Assembly: GCF_000785435.2 (NCBI RefSeq)
Contig: NZ_JTDB02000005.1
Coordinates: forward strand, 1 to 64,000
From: Paraburkholderia sacchari
GTDB lineage: Bacteria > Pseudomonadota > Gammaproteobacteria > Burkholderiales > Burkholderiaceae
DNA length: 64,000 nt
Reading direction: 5' to 3'
Program-made: the position numbers and the translations under genes
The notes under the pieces: model-generated
Database searches by the model: none
The model's input: only the letters and a program-made list of their open reading frames with translations
Told to the model about the DNA's origin: nothing
In this document: piece by piece, positions 29,585-38,317 of the stretch
How positions within the stretch are numbered: position 1 is the stretch's first letter
How the letters are laid out: each line of letters begins with the position of its first letter

Positions 29585-30943
29585 ATGACGACTTTGCAGG
29601 CGCCGAATGCCAGCAACACCGGAGCGCACGCGAGTGCCGGGAACGAGGAAGAAAAGCACATCGTCGGGCATATCGCGCGCCGACTGGTGCCGTTTCTCGC
29701 ATTGATTTACGTGGTGGCCTACGTGGACCGCACCGTGGTGGGCTTCGCGAAGCTGCATATGAACGCCGCCGTGGGCCTGAGCGATGCCGCCTATGGTCTC
29801 GGTGCGGGCCTGTTCTTTATCGGCTACTTCCTGTGCGAGGTGCCCAGCAATCTTGCGCTCGCGCGCTTCGGCGCGCGCGTATGGTTCGCGCGCATTCTCT
29901 TCACGTGGGGCGCTATTACGATGGCGATGGCGCTTGTCAGTGGTCCGAAGAGTTTTTACACGCTGCGATTCTTGCTGGGCGCGGCCGAAGCGGGCCTTTA
30001 TCCCGGCATTCTGTATTTCCTCACGCAATGGTTCCCGATGCGCCATCGCGCGCGCGTGATTGGCCTGCTGGTGCTCGCGCAGCCCATCGCGGGCATCGTC
30101 ACCGGGCCCATCGCGGGCGCGCTGCTCGAAACGCACGGCCTGTTCGGCCTTTCGAACTGGCAGATGCTGTTCGTCGTGAGCGGCCTGCCCGCCGTGCTGC
30201 TGTGCGTGCCCACGCTGCGGTTGCTGCCTGAATCGCCCGCCCACGCGCGCTGGCTCGACGACCACGAGCGCCACTGGATCGAGCGCGAGCTTGCCGCCGA
30301 CCGGCGCACGTTCCGGCTCGAAGCGCACCGCAATCCGTTCGGCGCGCTCAAGGACCGTCGCGTGCTGCTGCTCGCGCTGCTGTTTCTGCCGTTTCCGCTG
30401 TGCATCTATGGTTTGTCGCTCTGGTTGCCGACCATCATCAAGGCGTTCGGCGTGAGCGATGCCACGGCGGGCCTGCTTTCCGCCGTGCCGTATCTGTTCG
30501 CGGTGGTGGGGCTGTTGATCGTGCCGCGCCACTCGGACAAGCGCCGCGAGCGTTATGGCCACATCGTGGTGGTGTCGTGCGCGGCGGCGCTCACGATGGC
30601 CGCGAGCGCGTGGTTCCGTGCGCCGGCGCTGCAATTGCTGTTCATCTGCTTGACGGCATTCTCGATCTACTCGATCCAGGCCGTGGTGTGGGCGCTGCCC
30701 GGCGAGTTCCTGACCGGCGCCAGCGCCGCAGTCGGCATCGCGACGATCAACTCGCTCGCGAATCTCGGCGGGTACTTCGGGCCCTATGGCATTGGGCTCA
30801 TCAAGGATGCAACGGGCAGCCTCTCGGCCGGCCTGTACTTTCTCGCGGCCACGCTGGTGTTCGCGGCGCTCGTGACGTTCGCGGTGCGCGCGGCATTGCG
30901 CCCGGCTCCGCGCAGCGAAGGCGCTGTTGCTTGCGAGTCGTGA
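29585..30943 (+). CDS. MFS sugar-acid transporter (anion:cation symporter type)
   Basis: A 452-residue transporter with 12 predicted helices. It has ACS-family marks: YVDRTVVGFAKLHMNAAVGL in helix 1, the loop ALARFGARVWFARILFTWG, AAEAGLYPGILYFLTQWFP near helix 4, and SNWQMLFVVSGLPAVLL. ACS members bring in hexuronates, galactonate, tartrate and similar acids, so uptake of arabonate or another sugar acid is likely here. It lies inside the arabonate operon, 66 bases after the dehydrogenase. An AAGGAGACAGG site precedes the start. Confidence 0.9.
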   Translation: MTTLQAPNASNTGAHASAGNEEEKHIVGHIARRLVPFLALIYVVAYVDRTVVGFAKLHMNAAVGLSDAAYGLGAGLFFIGYFLCEVPSNLALARFGARVWFARILFTWGAITMAMALVSGPKSFYTLRFLLGAAEAGLYPGILYFLTQWFPMRHRARVIGLLVLAQPIAGIVTGPIAGALLETHGLFGLSNWQMLFVVSGLPAVLLCVPTLRLLPESPAHARWLDDHERHWIERELAADRRTFRLEAHRNPFGALKDRRVLLLALLFLPFPLCIYGLSLWLPTIIKAFGVSDATAGLLSAVPYLFAVVGLLIVPRHSDKRRERYGHIVVVSCAAALTMAASAWFRAPALQLLFICLTAFSIYSIQAVVWALPGEFLTGASAAVGIATINSLANLGGYFGPYGIGLIKDATGSLSAGLYFLAATLVFAALVTFAVRAALRPAPRSEGAVACES

Positions 30944-30983
30944 GCACGCGGCCCCATGCACTTTTATTGGCAAGACTGACGAT

Positions 30984-31925
30984 ATGAACACGAGTCCGAA
31001 CACGAATACTTCCCCGCGCTACCGCGGCATTTTCCCGGTGGTTCCCACCACCTTCACCGAGACCGGCGAACTGGATCTGGACAGCCAGAAGCGTGCCGTC
31101 GACTTCATGATCGACGCGGGCTCGGACGGCCTGTGCATCCTGGCGAACTTCTCCGAGCAGTTCTCGCTCTCCGATGACGAACGCGAAATCATCACGCGCA
31201 CCGTGCTCGACCATGTGGCGGGCCGCGTGCCGGTGATCGTCACCACCACGCACTACGGCAGCAACGTGTGCACGGCGCGCAGCAGACGTGCGCAGGAGCA
31301 GGGTGCGGCAATGGTGATGGTGATGCCGCCGTATCATGGCGCGACCTTTCGCGTGCCCGAGCAGCAGATCTACGAGTTCTACGCGCGCGTGTCGGACGCC
31401 ATCGACATTCCCATCATGATTCAGGACGCGCCCGCGAGCGGCACCGTGCTTTCCGCGCCGTTTCTCGCACGCATGGCGCGCGAGATCGAGCAGGTCGCGT
31501 ACTTCAAGATCGAGACGCCGGGCGCGGCGAACAAGCTGCGCGAGCTGATCCGCCTCGCGGGCGACGCCGCCGAGGGCCCATGGGATGGCGAAGAAGCCAT
31601 CACGCTGCTGGCGGACCTCAATGCCGGCGCAACGGGCTCGATGACGGGCGGCGGATTCCCCGATGGCATCCGTCCGATCATCGAGGCGCATCGCGCCGGC
31701 CGTCTGGATGAAGCTTTCTCGCTTTATCAGAAGTGGCTGCCGCTCATCAATCACGAGAACCGCCAGGCGGGCTTGCTCGCCTGCAAGGCGCTCATGAAGG
31801 AGGGCGGCGTGATCGCCTGCGAGCTGCCGCGCCACCCGCTGCCTGCGATGCATCCGGAAACGCGCGCCGAATTGATCGACATTGCGCGCCGGCTCGATCC
31901 GCTCGTGCTGCGCTGGGGAAAATAA
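30984..31925 (+). CDS. 2-keto-3-deoxy-L-arabonate dehydratase (DHDPS family)
   Basis: A 313-residue TIM-barrel aldolase-family enzyme (Azospirillum araD). It converts 2-keto-3-deoxyarabonate to alpha-ketoglutaric semialdehyde. The Schiff-base lysine is K175 in VAYFKIETPGA; other marks are GIFPVVPTTFTETGELD at the start and the GSMTGGGFPDG loop. Members of this subgroup act as dehydratases rather than aldolases. The ATG at 30984 gives the family start. It closes the keto-acid part of the pathway. Confidence 0.92.
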   Translation: MNTSPNTNTSPRYRGIFPVVPTTFTETGELDLDSQKRAVDFMIDAGSDGLCILANFSEQFSLSDDEREIITRTVLDHVAGRVPVIVTTTHYGSNVCTARSRRAQEQGAAMVMVMPPYHGATFRVPEQQIYEFYARVSDAIDIPIMIQDAPASGTVLSAPFLARMAREIEQVAYFKIETPGAANKLRELIRLAGDAAEGPWDGEEAITLLADLNAGATGSMTGGGFPDGIRPIIEAHRAGRLDEAFSLYQKWLPLINHENRQAGLLACKALMKEGGVIACELPRHPLPAMHPETRAELIDIARRLDPLVLRWGK

Positions 31926-31977
31926 TTGCTTCGGCATGCAGATCAACGGCATGGATGATTTCGACAAGAAGGCTTTT

Positions 31978-32907
31978 ATGAACGCGTCGTATACGTTGGC
32001 CATCGCGGGCGTGGGCAAGATCGCGCGCGATCAGCATTTGCCCGCCATCGCGAGCAACCCCGGCTTCGAACTCGTGGCGAGCGCGAGCCGCAACGCGCAG
32101 GTCGAGAACGTGAGCAACTACACCGATATCGACGCGCTGCTGGCCGCCGAATCCGGGCTCGACGCGGTCTCGCTCTGCGCGCCTCCGCAAGTGCGCTACG
32201 CGCAGGCGCGCGCGGCGCTAGAAGCGGGCAAGCACGTGATGCTCGAAAAGCCGCCCGGCGCGAGCATAAGCGAAGTGGAAGCGCTGCGCGAACTGGCGCG
32301 CGAGCACAACCGCACGCTGTTCGCCACATGGCATTCGCGTTACGCGAGCGCCGTCGAACCGGCGCGCGCGTGGCTCACGAATCGGACGATTCGCGCGGTG
32401 CACGTGCGCTGGAAAGAGGACGTGCGGCGCTGGCACCCGGGCCAGCAGTGGATCTGGGAGCCGGGCGGCCTCGGCGTGTTCGATCCGGGCATCAACGCGC
32501 TTTCCATCGTTACGCGCATCCTGCCGCGCGAGGTGGTGCTGCGCGGCGCGACGCTCCATATGCCCAGCGATTGCGCCACGCCCATCGCCGCGGAGCTCGA
32601 CTGCATCGATACCGATGGCGTGCCGGTGCGCGCCGAATTCGACTGGCGCCATGGCCCCGTCGAGCAATGGGAAATCGACGTGGAAACCACGGACGGCCTG
32701 CTCTCCATCGCCGAAGGCGGCAAGCGCCTCGTCGTCGCTGGCGAGCCGGTCGAACTGGATGCGGAGCGCGAATACGCCGCGCTTTACGAGCGCTTTCACT
32801 GGCTCATTTCGCATGGGGCAGAAGACGTGGACGTGCGTCCGCTGCGGCTCGTGGCCGACGCGTTTCTGCTCGGCCGGCACGTCGAAGTGGAAGCGTTCGG
32901 GCATTGA
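31978..32907 (+). CDS. L-arabinose 1-dehydrogenase (Gfo/Idh/MocA family)
   Basis: A 309-residue NAD(P)-dependent oxidoreductase. The Rossmann motif is TLAIAGVGKIARDQHLPAI at the start, and the substrate lysine is in LEKPPGASISEVEALR. Length and layout match the Azospirillum enzyme AraA, which oxidises L-arabinose (and D-galactose) to the lactone. It would be the first pathway step. A lactonase, the second step, is not in the window. The ATG at 31978 removes a 32-residue upstream head. Its stop codon sits within the first copy of a 13-base tandem repeat. Confidence 0.9.
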   Translation: MNASYTLAIAGVGKIARDQHLPAIASNPGFELVASASRNAQVENVSNYTDIDALLAAESGLDAVSLCAPPQVRYAQARAALEAGKHVMLEKPPGASISEVEALRELAREHNRTLFATWHSRYASAVEPARAWLTNRTIRAVHVRWKEDVRRWHPGQQWIWEPGGLGVFDPGINALSIVTRILPREVVLRGATLHMPSDCATPIAAELDCIDTDGVPVRAEFDWRHGPVEQWEIDVETTDGLLSIAEGGKRLVVAGEPVELDAEREYAALYERFHWLISHGAEDVDVRPLRLVADAFLLGRHVEVEAFGH

Positions 32908-32940
32908 GTTCGAACATTGAGTTCGGCCCTTGAGTTGTAG
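32902..32940 (+). repeat. 13-base tandem triplication at the end of the dehydrogenase gene
   Basis: Three head-to-tail units (CATTGAGTTCGAA, CATTGAGTTCGGC, CCTTGAGTTGTAG) cover the stop codon of the arabinose dehydrogenase gene and the following spacer. Units 1 and 2 differ at two positions; unit 3 is more worn. Slipped-strand duplication is the simplest origin. Confidence 0.7.
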
Positions 32941-32976
32941 CAACCAGATCAGAGACAAACCAGAGGAGACAACAGC

Positions 32977-33981
32977 ATGACCAGCAAGATCCGCCGCTTC
33001 ACCCTGCGCGCCGTATTCGCGGCCATGTGCATCGCGCCGCTCGGCATGAACGTGGCCGCGCACGCCGATGCGCCCACCAAGATCGGCTTTCTCGTGAAGA
33101 TGCCCGAGCAGGCATGGTTCATCAACGAGCAGAAGGCCGCCACGGCGCTCGGCCAGAAAGAGCAATTCTCGGTCGTCAATATCGGCACGCCCGATGGCGA
33201 GAAGGTGCTGGCTGCGATCGACAACCTCGGCGCGCAGGGCGCGCAAGGCTTCGTGATCTGCGCGCCCGATGTGCGTCTGGGACCGGCTATTCAGGCGCGT
33301 GCGAAGCGCTACAACATGAAGTTCGTGACGGTGGACGACCAGTTGGTCGATTCGTCGGGCAAACCGCTCGCGAACGTGCCGCACCTGGGCATGTCGGCGT
33401 TCAAGATCGGCAACCAGGTGGGCCAGGCGATCTCCGACGAGATGAAGCGCCGTGGCTGGAAGCCCGAGGAAGTGGGCGCGCTGCGCGTCACCGATAACGA
33501 ACTGCCCACCGCGAAGCTGCGCACCGACGGCGCGACGCAAACGCTGCTCGCCAACGGCTTCAAGAAGGAAAACATCTTCGACGCGCCGCAGAAGACCACC
33601 GACGACGAAGGCGGCTTCAACGCGGCCTCGCCGGTGCTCGCGCAGCATCCGAACATCAAGAAGTGGGTGGTGTTCGCGCTCAACGAAGAAAGCGTACTGG
33701 GCGCCGTGCGCGCGACCGAGCAACTGCACATCCCTTCGGCTGACGTGATCGGCGTGGGCATCAATGGCGCGGGTGAGGCGTTCGCCGAGTTCCAGAAGAA
33801 GCAGCCCACGGGCTTTTACGGGACCATCGCGGTGAGCTCGACGAATCACGGCAAGGACAGCGCGCAGAACCTCGTCGACTGGATCCGCAACGGCAAGCAG
33901 CCGCCCGCCGATACGCAGACCACCGGCAAGCTGATGACGCGCGACAACTGGCAGGCCGTGCGCACCGAGCTGGGCATTTAA
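32977..33981 (+). CDS. araF: L-arabinose ABC transporter substrate-binding protein (AraF-like)
   Basis: A 334-residue periplasmic protein. Signal peptide at 1-31 ending VAAHADA, then PTKIGFLVKMPEQAWFINEQ, the AraF-type ligand pocket start, and FVICAPDVRLGPAIQARAKR. Binds L-arabinose (possibly galactose or fucose) for the AraGH importer encoded next. Preceded by CAGAGGAGACAACAGC, a strong ribosome site. Directly downstream of arabinose dehydrogenase, so uptake and oxidation are transcribed together. Confidence 0.93.
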   Translation: MTSKIRRFTLRAVFAAMCIAPLGMNVAAHADAPTKIGFLVKMPEQAWFINEQKAATALGQKEQFSVVNIGTPDGEKVLAAIDNLGAQGAQGFVICAPDVRLGPAIQARAKRYNMKFVTVDDQLVDSSGKPLANVPHLGMSAFKIGNQVGQAISDEMKRRGWKPEEVGALRVTDNELPTAKLRTDGATQTLLANGFKKENIFDAPQKTTDDEGGFNAASPVLAQHPNIKKWVVFALNEESVLGAVRATEQLHIPSADVIGVGINGAGEAFAEFQKKQPTGFYGTIAVSSTNHGKDSAQNLVDWIRNGKQPPADTQTTGKLMTRDNWQAVRTELGI

Positions 33982-34014
33982 GGCACGACGCACAAGAGCA
34001 AGGGCAGGCATGCA

Positions 34015-35565
34015 ATGACTGAAACCATGATTCGGGCGGATCAACAGGGGCGGCAGGTAACGCAGGCGCAACACGAGCCGCGCGCGTATCTGGAACTCGA
34101 CGGCATCACCGTGAGCTTTCCGGGCGTGCGCGCGCTCGACCGCGTTTCGCTCGCCGTGCGCGCGGGCGAAGTGCACGGCTTGATGGGCGAGAACGGCGCG
34201 GGCAAGTCCACGCTGCTCAAGGTGCTCTCAGGCGTGAACCAGCCGCAGGAAGGTACGCTGAAGCTCAACGGCGTGGAGCAGCGCTTCGCGACCACTCGCG
34301 CGGCGCTCGATGCGGGCATCGCCATCATCTATCAGGAACTGCATCTCGTGCCCGAGCTCACCGTGGCCGACAACCTGATGCTCGGGCAATTGCCCAACCG
34401 CCTCGGCGTGCTCGACGAGCGCACGCTCGTGCAGCGCGCGATGGAGGAGTTGCAGCGCCTCGGCGAGCGCATCGATCCGCGCACGCCGGTGAAGCACCTC
34501 TCCATCGGCCAGCGCCAGATGATCGAAATCGGCAAGGCGCTCATGCGCGACGCGCGTGTGATCGCCTTCGACGAGCCCACGAGTTCGCTCTCGGCGCGCG
34601 AGACGGAGAACCTCTTTCGCATCATCAACGCGCTGCGCGCGGAGGGCCGCGCGATCATCTACGTCACGCACCGCATGGACGAAGTGGACGCGCTATGCGA
34701 CCGCGTGACGGTGTTCCGCGACGGCAAGCGCATCGAGACCTTCGAGTCGGTGGCCGATCTCGATCGCAACCGGCTGATTGCCGCGATGGTGGGCCGCTCG
34801 ATCTCGGACGTCTACGGCTATCGCGCGCGCGCGGCCGGCGACGTGCTGCTCGAAGCGAAGGCGCTGACGGGGCCGGGGCTGGCCGAGCCGGTTTCGTTCA
34901 CAGCGCGGCGCGGCGAGATCGTCGGCTTTTTCGGGCTCGTGGGCGCGGGCCGCTCCGAACTCATGAAGCTGATCTACGGCGCCACGCGCGCGAGCGCGGG
35001 CCATATCGAGCTCAATGGGCAGCGCATGAATTTCGCGAGCCCGCGCGACGCCGTGCGCGCAGGCATCGCGCTGTGTCCCGAGGACCGCAAGCAGGAAGGC
35101 ATCGTCGCGATTGCTTCGGTGGCGGATAACCTCAATATCAGCGCGCGGCGTCACTTCAGCCCCGCGCGCTTCCTGCTCGACGCAAAACGCGAACGCGCGC
35201 TCGCGCACGATTACATCCAGAAACTCGCGATCAAGACGCGCAACGGCGACACGGCCATCGGCACGCTCTCGGGCGGCAATCAGCAGAAGGTGATTCTTTC
35301 GCGCTGGCTGGCCGAGCGCATCGAAGTGTTCCTGATGGACGAACCCACGCGCGGCATCGACGTGGGCGCACGCGCCGAAATCTACAACCTGCTTTACGAA
35401 CTCGCCGAAGCGGGACGCACGGTCATCATGGTGTCGAGCGACCTGGCCGAGGTGATTGGCGTGGCCGACCGCATCGTCGTGATGCGCGAAGGGCGCATCG
35501 TCGGCAGCGTGCCGAAGACCGAAGCCACGCCCGACGAATTGATCAAGATGGCGCTGCCGCGCTGA
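34015..35565 (+). CDS. araG: L-arabinose ABC transporter ATP-binding protein AraG
   Basis: A 516-residue double ATPase of the sugar-importer group. Domain 1: Walker A GENGAGKSTLLKVLSG, signature LSIGQRQM, Walker B VIAFDEPTSSLS. Domain 2: degenerate Walker A GLVGAGRSELMKLIYG, signature LSGGNQQKV, Walker B FLMDEPTRGIDVG. This is standard for AraG/RbsA/XylG. Starts 33 bases after araF and ends 23 bases before araH. Confidence 0.95.
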   Translation: MTETMIRADQQGRQVTQAQHEPRAYLELDGITVSFPGVRALDRVSLAVRAGEVHGLMGENGAGKSTLLKVLSGVNQPQEGTLKLNGVEQRFATTRAALDAGIAIIYQELHLVPELTVADNLMLGQLPNRLGVLDERTLVQRAMEELQRLGERIDPRTPVKHLSIGQRQMIEIGKALMRDARVIAFDEPTSSLSARETENLFRIINALRAEGRAIIYVTHRMDEVDALCDRVTVFRDGKRIETFESVADLDRNRLIAAMVGRSISDVYGYRARAAGDVLLEAKALTGPGLAEPVSFTARRGEIVGFFGLVGAGRSELMKLIYGATRASAGHIELNGQRMNFASPRDAVRAGIALCPEDRKQEGIVAIASVADNLNISARRHFSPARFLLDAKRERALAHDYIQKLAIKTRNGDTAIGTLSGGNQQKVILSRWLAERIEVFLMDEPTRGIDVGARAEIYNLLYELAEAGRTVIMVSSDLAEVIGVADRIVVMREGRIVGSVPKTEATPDELIKMALPR

Positions 35566-35588
35566 AAACCCGCGAAGAGAAACCCAAG

Positions 35589-36623
35589 ATGAGTCAAGCC
35601 ATGCAACCTCAAGGCACGCCAACCGTTAACGACGCCACTGCGGAAGCCACTGCGAAAGCCGCCGCGCCCATCACGCCTTCGCGTGCGCGCGCGTGGGACA
35701 TGATCAACAAGTCGGGCATCGTGGTGGTGTTCGTGGTGCTGTTCGCGGTGCTTTCCGCCATGGTGCCCGACTTCCTCACGACCCGCAATATTCAGGGTCT
35801 GCTGCTTTCCGTGACGCTGATCGGCTCGATTGCCGTCACCATGATGTTCGTGCTCGCACTGGGCGAGGTCGATCTTTCCGTCGCGTCCATCGTGGCGTTC
35901 TCGGGCGTGGTGGCTTCCACGGTCATCACACAGTCGCATAGCGTGGTGCTGGGCATCGCGGCGGGCGTGCTCGCTGGCGGCGCCGTGGGCCTCGTGAACG
36001 GCGTGCTGATTGCGCGCTTCAAGATCAATTCGCTGATCGCCACGCTTGCGATGATGGAAGCCGTGCGTGGCCTCGCCTTCCTCACTTCGAACGGTGACGC
36101 CGTGATGATCTCCGAAGAGCGTTTCTTCGATCTGGGCGGCGGCGCGTTCCTCGGCATTTCGTATCCGATCTGGAGCAACATCATCGGCTTCGCGGTGTTC
36201 GGCTTTCTGTTGAAGAAAACCGTGTTCGGCAAGAACGTGCTCGCGGTGGGCGGCAATGGCGAAGCGGCGCGGCTCGCGGGCCTGCCGGTCACTCGCATCA
36301 AGATCACGGTGTTCGTGCTGCAAGGGCTCGTAACGGGCTTCGCGGGCGTGATGCTGGCTTCGCGCATGAGTCTGGGCGACCCGAAGACTTCGGTGGGGCT
36401 GGAGCTGGGCGTGATCTCGGCGTGCGTGCTGGGCGGCGTTTCGCTCACGGGCGGCGTGGCGACGATTTCGGGCGTGCTGGTGGGCGTGCTCATCATGGGC
36501 GCCGTGCAGGACGCCATGAGCCTCATGAACGTGCCCACGTTCTATCAGTACCTGATTCGCGGCGGCATTCTGCTGCTGGCCGTGCTGTTCGACCAGTTCC
36601 GGCGCAGCAAGCGGGCAGTTTGA
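35589..36623 (+). CDS. araH: L-arabinose ABC transporter permease AraH
   Basis: A 344-residue inner-membrane permease. Multiple helices (GIVVVFVVLFAVLSAMVPDF; ALGEVDLSVASIVAFSGVVA) and the conserved NGVLIARFKINSLIATLAMM and GGNGEAARLAGLPV blocks of the RbsC/AraH family. Last gene of the plus-strand arabinose run, ending 44 bases from the convergent FadR-type gene with no clear terminator. Confidence 0.94.
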   Translation: MSQAMQPQGTPTVNDATAEATAKAAAPITPSRARAWDMINKSGIVVVFVVLFAVLSAMVPDFLTTRNIQGLLLSVTLIGSIAVTMMFVLALGEVDLSVASIVAFSGVVASTVITQSHSVVLGIAAGVLAGGAVGLVNGVLIARFKINSLIATLAMMEAVRGLAFLTSNGDAVMISEERFFDLGGGAFLGISYPIWSNIIGFAVFGFLLKKTVFGKNVLAVGGNGEAARLAGLPVTRIKITVFVLQGLVTGFAGVMLASRMSLGDPKTSVGLELGVISACVLGGVSLTGGVATISGVLVGVLIMGAVQDAMSLMNVPTFYQYLIRGGILLLAVLFDQFRRSKRAV

Positions 36624-36667
36624 GCGCTGCGCTCATGAGCAACGCTCGCTGTGTGGCCGGGTCCGTA

Positions 36668-37393
36668 TCAGGTTTCCAGCGCCGCGCCGCCCAGAATGGT
36701 ATTGGCGTCGGCGCGCGCGTTATCGAGCTGCACGACGCTCGCCTGCCGTGCCGCCAACGCATCGCGATTCTCGATCGCCGTGAGTATCGCCTTGTGCCGC
36801 GGCAGCGAAAGCGCGTGCGTATTCGGATGACGGCTCGTGAGCTTGATCGACTCGCTGAGCGCGAGCGACAGCATGTTGCCGATATACGCGAGCATGTCGT
36901 TGTGCGTGGCCGCCATGATCGCGCGATGAAACTCCAGATCGGGCTCGAGCAGATCGGCCGCCGTTTTGGCCTGCTCCATGCGCGCGTAAGCAGCGGTAAT
37001 GCGCGCGAGGTCCTGGTCGCTGGCGGAAATGGCGGCGAGCGCGGCAGCCGCGGGCTCGATGATCTGGCGCACCACCATCAGCGAACGGAAGAACTCGCCT
37101 TCGGGAATGCTGTTCACGGTCCAGTACAGCACGTCGGGGTCGAGCATGTGCCACTGTTCGCGCGGCCGCACCACGCTGCCCACGCGCGGCTTGGACACCA
37201 CGAGGCCCTTGGCCACCAGCACGCGCGTAGCCTCGCGCAGCACGGGACGGCTCACGCCGTAGGTCTCGCACAAGGTGGGCTCGGTGGGCAGGCGCTGGCC
37301 GGGTGCGAGCTTGCCGCTCACGATCTGCATGCCGAGCTCCTGCACGATGCGCCCATGCATGCTCTTGCGTTTGTCTAGATGGCGGTAATCCAT
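36668..37393 (-). CDS. FadR-type GntR-family regulator
   Basis: A 241-residue regulator: winged HTH near 10-75 (LAPGQRLPTEPTLCETYGVS, RPVLREATRVLVAKGLV) and an all-helical FCD effector domain with the metal-binding pattern (ASDQDLARITAAYARMEQAK; HRAIMAATHNDMLAYI). The FCD group senses sugar acids and similar ligands. It is the last gene on the minus-strand transporter run and converges on araH, so targets may be either sugar set. A CGGACA-N14-TGTCCG repeat lies 47 bases upstream of the gene. Confidence 0.9.
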   Translation of the reverse strand: MDYRHLDKRKSMHGRIVQELGMQIVSGKLAPGQRLPTEPTLCETYGVSRPVLREATRVLVAKGLVVSKPRVGSVVRPREQWHMLDPDVLYWTVNSIPEGEFFRSLMVVRQIIEPAAAALAAISASDQDLARITAAYARMEQAKTAADLLEPDLEFHRAIMAATHNDMLAYIGNMLSLALSESIKLTSRHPNTHALSLPRHKAILTAIENRDALAARQASVVQLDNARADANTILGGAALET

Positions 37394-37439
37394 GTCTGTC
37401 CTGCCGGGGCGTCCCGAACCTTTGGTCCGGCGGCCCGTT

Positions 37440-37465
37440 CGGACACCCCCTGTTGTAAATGTCCG
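37440..37465. promoter_or_regulatory. CGGACA-N14-TGTCCG inverted repeat
   Basis: Perfect six-base arms at 37440-37445 and 37460-37465 lie in the 108-base gap before the FadR-type gene and after the one-domain ATPase gene. It might be an operator for the regulator or a weak hairpin. Arms this short can arise by chance. Confidence 0.3.
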
Positions 37466-37501
37466 GTGCGCTCGATGCGGCTCAGTTTGGCTCAGCGCGG
37501 C

Positions 37502-38317
37502 TCAATATGCCGAGCTGGCACGCATGGCCCGATATTCCCTGCGCACGATCTCCATGAGCTCCGTCACCGAGGTGAGCGCACTTTGCTGTTCGTAGGTCAC
37601 GCGGCCCCGCTGCATTAGCATGATGCGATCGGCGATATCGAGCGTCTGCGCGTAATTGTGCATGATCATGATAATGGATAGGCCGCCTTTTTCCTTCAAC
37701 CGCATGACGAGGTCGATGATGAGCCCGGCCTCGCGCGCGCCCATGGCTGCGAGCGGTTCGTCGAGCAGCAGGATCTTCGCGTTCGAATGCACGGCGCGCG
37801 CGACCGCAATGGCCTGACGCTGGCCGCCCGAAAGCCGTTCGACAGGAATATCCACGGAAGGCACATGCACGCCGATGTCGTCGAGGCAGCGCGCCGCGAG
37901 TTCGCGCATCTGCTTGTGGTCGAGCAGCCGCAACGGCCCGAGTGGACCTCGCCGCACGATCTCGCGGTTCAGGAACATGTTGTGGTAAATGCTCAGCGAA
38001 TTCGCGAGCGCGAGGTCCTGATACACGCATTCGATGCCGAGCGAGCGCGCGTGGTCGACCGAGCGCAGCAGCGTCTGCTGGCCATCGATATGCAGCGTGC
38101 CATCGGTTGGCTGATGAAAGCCCGTGAGTATTTTCACGAGCGTGGATTTGCCCGCGCCGTTGTCGCCGAGGATGCCCAGGATCTCGCCCTGGCCGAGCGT
38201 AAACGAGACGCCGTCGAGCGCCGTGACCGCGCCAAAGCGCTTCACGAGACGCTCGCCGCGCAGCGCGAGCGGCGCGGCATTCGCCTCGGACGAGGCGGCT
38301 GCTTGCGATTCGTCCAT
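37502..38317 (-). CDS. Sugar ABC transporter ATP-binding protein (single domain, FrcA-like)
   Basis: A 271-residue ATPase with one nucleotide-binding domain: Walker A GDNGAGKSTLVKILTG, signature LSGGQRQAIAVARA, Walker B ILLLDEPLAAMG. Single-domain ATPases are typical of FrcA-type fructose/ribose importers, unlike the double AraG/YtfR type. Its ATG overlaps the permease TGA by one base, a sign of coupling. The order binding protein, permease, ATPase matches frcBCA; the substrate is inferred only at the pentose/hexose/polyol level. Confidence 0.87.
   Translation of the reverse strand: MDESQAAASSEANAAPLALRGERLVKRFGAVTALDGVSFTLGQGEILGILGDNGAGKSTLVKILTGFHQPTDGTLHIDGQQTLLRSVDHARSLGIECVYQDLALANSLSIYHNMFLNREIVRRGPLGPLRLLDHKQMRELAARCLDDIGVHVPSVDIPVERLSGGQRQAIAVARAVHSNAKILLLDEPLAAMGAREAGLIIDLVMRLKEKGGLSIIMIMHNYAQTLDIADRIMLMQRGRVTYEQQSALTSVTELMEIVRREYRAMRASSAY

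Noticed and set aside
32218..34176. Minus-strand open frame of 652 codons opposite arabinose genes
   Set aside because: Antisense to the arabinose dehydrogenase and araF, both strongly supported.
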